From: MM2 sp035460165 | GTDB lineage: Bacteria > Pseudomonadota > Gammaproteobacteria > Burkholderiales > Methylophilaceae | Length of the DNA: 64,000 bases | Direction: 5' to 3' | NCBI GenBank assembly: GCA_035460165.1 | Contig: DATHWW010000013.1 | Location: 102,477-166,476, forward strand | Shown here: positions 60,916-64,000 of the stretch, in pieces | Position numbering within the stretch: the stretch's first letter is position 1 | How the letters are laid out: each line of letters starts with the position of its first letter | Translations under genes and position numbers: made by a program | The notes under the pieces: model-generated | Told to the model about the DNA's origin: nothing | Databases searched by the model: none | What the model saw: only the letters and a program-made list of their open reading frames with translations

Positions 60916-61419
60916 TTAGTGACCGCTTTGCTCGCGCAGCAGTTTGAATAGCTCGCGACTGCTTTTCGGCGGCTTGCCGGCAGCGGCCTCCTTGCGCGCG
61001 TTGCGGATCAGGGTGCGGATCTGCTGGCTGTCGGCCTCCGGGTGGGCGGCCAGGTATTCGAAAAGGGCGCTGTCATCATCCAGCAGGCGTGCGCGCAGTT
61101 TTTCCAGCTGATGGAAATGCGCGTTTTCTTCCCGATTCGTGCCTTTCCACTTGTCCAGCATCGCAGAGATGGGCGCGGTATCGATTTCGCGCATCAGGCG
61201 GCCGATATATTGCCGTTGACGGGCAATGGCGCCGTTTGACGTAATGCGTTGGGCCTGCTTGACCGCATCCAGCAGCACTTCCGGCAAATCGAGTTGCGCC
61301 AGCTGGGCGTTATTGAGTTCGATCAGCTCTTCGCCCAGCGACTGCAAATCCTGCATCGCCGCCTTGCGCTGGGTTTTGCTGATTGGTTCCTGATCCGTGG
61401 TTTCATCTGACTTGTTCAT
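60916..61419 (-). CDS. darP: Ribosome-associated protein DarP (YjgA/DUF615)
   Basis: A 167-residue DUF615 protein; E. coli DarP (YjgA) acts in late 50S subunit assembly. Typical parts are ISKTQRKAAMQDLQSLGEEL, RQRQYIGRLMREIDTAPISA and SRELFKLLREQ near the end. The ATG at 61419 is chosen because the longer frame to 62007 runs antisense to pmbA. The TAA stop coincides with the TTA flank of the MITE-like element. It is divergent from pmbA, the usual neighbour in proteobacteria. Confidence 0.94.
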   Translation of the reverse strand: MNKSDETTDQEPISKTQRKAAMQDLQSLGEELIELNNAQLAQLDLPEVLLDAVKQAQRITSNGAIARQRQYIGRLMREIDTAPISAMLDKWKGTNREENAHFHQLEKLRARLLDDDSALFEYLAAHPEADSQQIRTLIRNARKEAAAGKPPKSSRELFKLLREQSGH

Positions 61420-61458
61420 GCTGCGGTATGATAGCAGCTTTTTGCTAAGGCCTTTTCC

Positions 61459-62799
61459 GTGAGCGACCCCCGTTTTAGCCATTCCCTGGATGATCTGCGG
61501 CAAATGAGCGCAGATGTGCTGCAGTTGGCAGCCGCCGCAGGTGCTACCGCAGCCGAAGCGGAAATCAGCATGGGCATAGGCCAGAACGTCTCGGTTCGGC
61601 TGGACGAGGTGGAAACCATCGAGTACAACCGCGACAAGGGCATGTCGGTCACGGTGTATTTCGGGCAGCGCCGCGGCCATGCGAGTACTTCCGACCTGTC
61701 GATGCCGGCGCTTAAGGATACGGTCGCGGCCGCATGCAGTATCGCGCGCTATACCGCGCACGACGATTTTTGCGGTCTGGCCGATCCTGCCCTGCTGGCG
61801 CATGAAGTTCCGGATCTGGATCTTTATCATCCGTGGGATATTTCGGTCGACGATGCCATCGTGCTCGCAAAACGCTGCGAAAGTGCAGCGCTGACGGCGG
61901 ATAGCCGCATCAACAATTCCGAAGGGGCGAGCGTTTCCACTTACGGTGGATTGTTTTCCTACGCCAACAGCAACGGCTTCAACAACGGCTATTTCACTTC
62001 GCGCCATTCGTTAAGCTGCTCGGTCATCGCCGAGCAGGGGGACAACATGCAGCGCGATTACTGGTATACCTCGGCGCGCGCCGCTGCGGACCTCGAATCC
62101 GCCGAGCTGGTCGGTCGCAAGGCCGGCGAGCGTACGGCTAGGCGATTAGGCGCGCAACGCCTGAAGACCGCCCAAGTGCCTGTGCTCTTCGAAGCCAGCG
62201 TTGCTTCCGGGCTGTTGTCGCATTTTGTGTCCGCGGTGTCCGGCGGCAACCTGTATCGCAAATCGTCATTTCTGCTGGATAGCCTCGGCCAGCAGGTGTT
62301 CGCTCCGCACATCATGATCAGCGAGCATCCTCACCTGCAGCGCGGTCTGGCTAGCGCGCCATTCGACAACGAAGGTGTCGTGACGCAATCGCGCGACCTG
62401 GTAGTCGACGGCATGCTGCAGGGCTACATGCTTTCCAGCTATTCGGCGCGCAAGCTCGGCATGGCGACCACCGGCAATGCGGGCGGCAATCACAACCTCA
62501 TCTTGAAGAGCGGCGAGCAGGATTTCGAAGCCTTGCTGCGGACGATGGGAACCGGCTTGCTGGTCACCGAACTGCTGGGGCACGGCATCAATCTGGTTAC
62601 GGGCGATTACTCCCGTGGTGCGGCAGGTTTCTGGGTGGAGAACGGTCAGATTCAATATCCGGTGGAGGAGATCACGATTGCAGGTAACCTGAAGGATATG
62701 TTCCGGGAAGTTGTTGCAGTAGGCAGCGACGTGTTGGTCCAGGGCTCCAAGCAGACGGGTTCGATACTGATCGAGCGCATGACTATTGCCGGCGAGTAA
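61459..62799 (+). CDS. pmbA: Metalloprotease PmbA/TldE
   Basis: A 446-residue TldD/PmbA-family protein, the non-zinc subunit of the TldD-TldE protease that matures peptides such as microcin B17 and CcdA-type substrates. It has VRLDEVETIEYNRDKGMSVT, NNSEGASVSTYGGLF, GTGLLVTELLGHGINLVTGD and YSRGAAGFWVENGQIQYPVE. The start is GTG 61459 with TAAGG upstream. tldD is not in this window. It ends at a bidirectional terminator. Confidence 0.96.
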   Translation: MSDPRFSHSLDDLRQMSADVLQLAAAAGATAAEAEISMGIGQNVSVRLDEVETIEYNRDKGMSVTVYFGQRRGHASTSDLSMPALKDTVAAACSIARYTAHDDFCGLADPALLAHEVPDLDLYHPWDISVDDAIVLAKRCESAALTADSRINNSEGASVSTYGGLFSYANSNGFNNGYFTSRHSLSCSVIAEQGDNMQRDYWYTSARAAADLESAELVGRKAGERTARRLGAQRLKTAQVPVLFEASVASGLLSHFVSAVSGGNLYRKSSFLLDSLGQQVFAPHIMISEHPHLQRGLASAPFDNEGVVTQSRDLVVDGMLQGYMLSSYSARKLGMATTGNAGGNHNLILKSGEQDFEALLRTMGTGLLVTELLGHGINLVTGDYSRGAAGFWVENGQIQYPVEEITIAGNLKDMFREVVAVGSDVLVQGSKQTGSILIERMTIAGE

Positions 62800-62811
62800 G
62801 CTGGCAGTGCA

Positions 62812-62847
62812 AACAAAAAACCCCGCATTGCGGGGCTTTTTGTTTTT
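62812..62847. terminator. Bidirectional terminator between pmbA and mlaA
   Basis: CCCCGC (62821-62826) / GCGGGG (62830-62835) with an ATT loop, an A-rich left flank and T-rich right flank. It serves both convergent genes. Confidence 0.88.
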
Positions 62848-62858
62848 AGGTAGCAGCG

Positions 62859-63629
62859 TTATTTTGCTTCGTTCTTGGCAGGTTCGGCGCTAGCAACGGC
62901 AGGCGCTGGCTCCTCATCCTCCGCGTCATCCCACTTCTCTTGCGGGCCGTTGCCATCGTGCACTTGGCTGTTGCGGCGTTGCATGTAGGCGTCGCGCATG
63001 AAGGCATAGGGGTCGAGCGCAGCTTCGTCCAGCAGGTCGCTGGCCGGCAAGTATTGCGAACGGCGGTCGACGAACTTGAGCGCTATTGCGGAATTGCGTG
63101 CCGGCACGTCTTCGATGTAATAAAGCGGGTCGAAGAACGCGCTGTCGACCACCAAGCCGCCAGTGTCGCGCAGCGTGCTTGGGCCGAGGAGTGGCAGCAC
63201 GAGATAGGTGCTGTCCGTCCAGCCCCAGTAGCCGAGCGTCTGACCGAAGTCCTCATTGTTCTTGTCGATGTTGTCCATCGAGGCGACGTCGATCAGGCCG
63301 CCAATACCGAAAGTGCTGTTGATTGCCAGGCGGCCGGCATCGGTCATGGCCTTGTCGAGCTTGAGCTGGAGCAAGTCGTTGATGAGCGTGACCACGGTGC
63401 CCAGATTGGTGAAAAAGTTGTTTACGCCGGTGCGCAGCGGACTCGGGACGACGGCCTTATATGCGCCGGCAATGGGCTTGATGGCAGCCTTGTCTACTGT
63501 GTCGTTGAACTTGTAGATACCGCGGTTCATGCTCTCCAGCGGATCCTTGTTGCCTTGCGTGGCGCATCCGCCAAGCATGCCGGCCAACAAGACGCCGACG
63601 AGTAAACCCTTGGTGCCATTCATACGCAT
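62859..63629 (-). CDS. mlaA: Outer-membrane lipid asymmetry lipoprotein MlaA (VacJ)
   Basis: A 256-residue lipoprotein (lipobox LGGC, Cys near residue 22). It removes misplaced phospholipids from the outer leaflet of the outer membrane and hands them to the Mla pathway. Family motifs are DPLESMNRGIYKFNDTVDKA, NSTFGIGGLIDVAS, NEDFGQTLGYWG, YLVLPLLGPSTLRDTGG and DRRSQYLPASDLLDE. A C-terminal Pro/Ala/Glu-rich tail follows. The ATG at 63629 has AGAGG 6 nt upstream. The other mla genes are not in the window. Confidence 0.95.
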   Translation of the reverse strand: MRMNGTKGLLVGVLLAGMLGGCATQGNKDPLESMNRGIYKFNDTVDKAAIKPIAGAYKAVVPSPLRTGVNNFFTNLGTVVTLINDLLQLKLDKAMTDAGRLAINSTFGIGGLIDVASMDNIDKNNEDFGQTLGYWGWTDSTYLVLPLLGPSTLRDTGGLVVDSAFFDPLYYIEDVPARNSAIALKFVDRRSQYLPASDLLDEAALDPYAFMRDAYMQRRNSQVHDGNGPQEKWDDAEDEEPAPAVASAEPAKNEAK

Positions 63630-63826
63630 GCGTAACCTCTGTAATTATTTTAATGTGAAGGGCGGTCTTTACGCCGCCTTACAATTAGCGTGAACTTTAA
63701 TGGATGGGCACGGGGATTGTCCAGCGCTTTCGGGGCCGGCTATGACGCATGCTAGAATTCTGTGGCAAATATCTGACATCTCCTGGCGGTCGCCAGCATC
63801 GTTTCAACTACTTCGGAAAGTTAATC

Positions 63827-64000
63827 ATGAGCGGACTCACCCTCACCCAATTCATCATTGAAGAGCAGCGACGGTTTTCTGGCGCCACGGGCGAATTCAC
63901 GCTGCTGCTGAACGACGTCGTCACCGCCTGCAAGAAGATCGCCAACCAGGTGAACAAGGGCGCGCTGCTCGGCACCATGGGCAGCCTGGCTTCCGAGAAC
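63827..64000 (+). CDS. fbp: Class I fructose-1,6-bisphosphatase, N-terminal part (runs off window)
   Basis: The frame starts at ATG 63827 with GGAAAG 7 nt upstream and is open to the right edge (58 residues). MSGLTLTQFIIEEQRRFSGA, TGEFTLLLNDVVTACKKIAN and QVNKGALLGTMGS match the N-terminus of class I FBPases, which act in gluconeogenesis and the Calvin cycle. The catalytic part lies outside the window. The 197-bp gap before it holds a short perfect palindrome CTGGCG-GT-CGCCAG (63783-63796). Confidence 0.9.
   Translation, partial: MSGLTLTQFIIEEQRRFSGATGEFTLLLNDVVTACKKIANQVNKGALLGTMGSLASEN

Overview
The window is about 64 kb of GC-rich chromosomal DNA with no phage, integrase, IS transposase, rRNA or CRISPR. 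Gene content (RpoH with an RpoH box, DnaK/DnaJ/GrpE plus HrcA, heptose-based LPS core genes, MlaA, DarP, CcoS, a YfhL-type ferredoxin, ArfB) and protein style point to a betaproteobacterium, most likely of the Nitrosomonadales/Gallionellaceae type. This assignment is inferred from gene content only.

Layout. 1-3.6 kb: the C-terminal end of a coiled-coil protein (possibly dynamin-like), ccoS, a 31-residue membrane peptide, rpoH with a CIRCE operator in front of it, and a chemoreceptor. 3.8-15 kb: a lipoprotein beta-propeller dehydrogenase, the ftsY-ftsE-ftsX operon, two M16 peptidase genes (one with and one without the zinc motif) running into rsmD-coaD-ferredoxin, then mtfA, gloA, a small lipoprotein, a YpfJ-type metallopeptidase and a small zinc protein. 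14.8-18.6 kb: grpE-dnaK-dnaJ, with clear sigma-32 promoters before grpE and dnaK. 18.7-19.7 kb: a calcium-binding-type gene split by one in-frame amber codon.

19.8-39.8 kb is a large LPS-core and surface-sugar region. It holds waaC, a UDP-glucuronate-epimerase-like gene facing ugd, and a tightly overlapping forward operon (waaG, waaP, a tandem two-kinase protein, a NodU-type carbamoyltransferase, another kinase-like protein, two glycosyltransferase-like proteins and an O-antigen ligase/polymerase). galE and a GT9 glycosyltransferase follow, then the reverse operon hldD-gmhA-hldE-waaF-kinase. Together these make ADP-heptose, add and phosphorylate inner-core heptose, decorate it (a carbamoyl group is likely) and attach outer sugars. 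eptA at 47.9-49.5 kb could add phosphoethanolamine to lipid A.

39.9-64 kb is mostly housekeeping: hrcA-hemH, nadK-recN-DUF1289-dinG-arfB, a PsiF-repeat protein, tRNA-Ser(GCT), lysC, alaS, recA-recX, a Sel1-repeat/J-domain gene pair, mog-thiL-pgpA-pncC, a PDZ protein, darP, pmbA, mlaA and the start of fbp. A 267-bp MITE-like element with 26-bp terminal inverted repeats and two nested hairpins lies exactly between the stop codons of the PDZ gene and darP.

The most notable signals are this element, the amber-split gene, the CIRCE-rpoH-sigma-32 circuit with hrcA nearby, the expanded LPS kinase/carbamoyltransferase set, and a palindrome before recA where a canonical LexA box is missing. No wholly new defence or mobile system was found.
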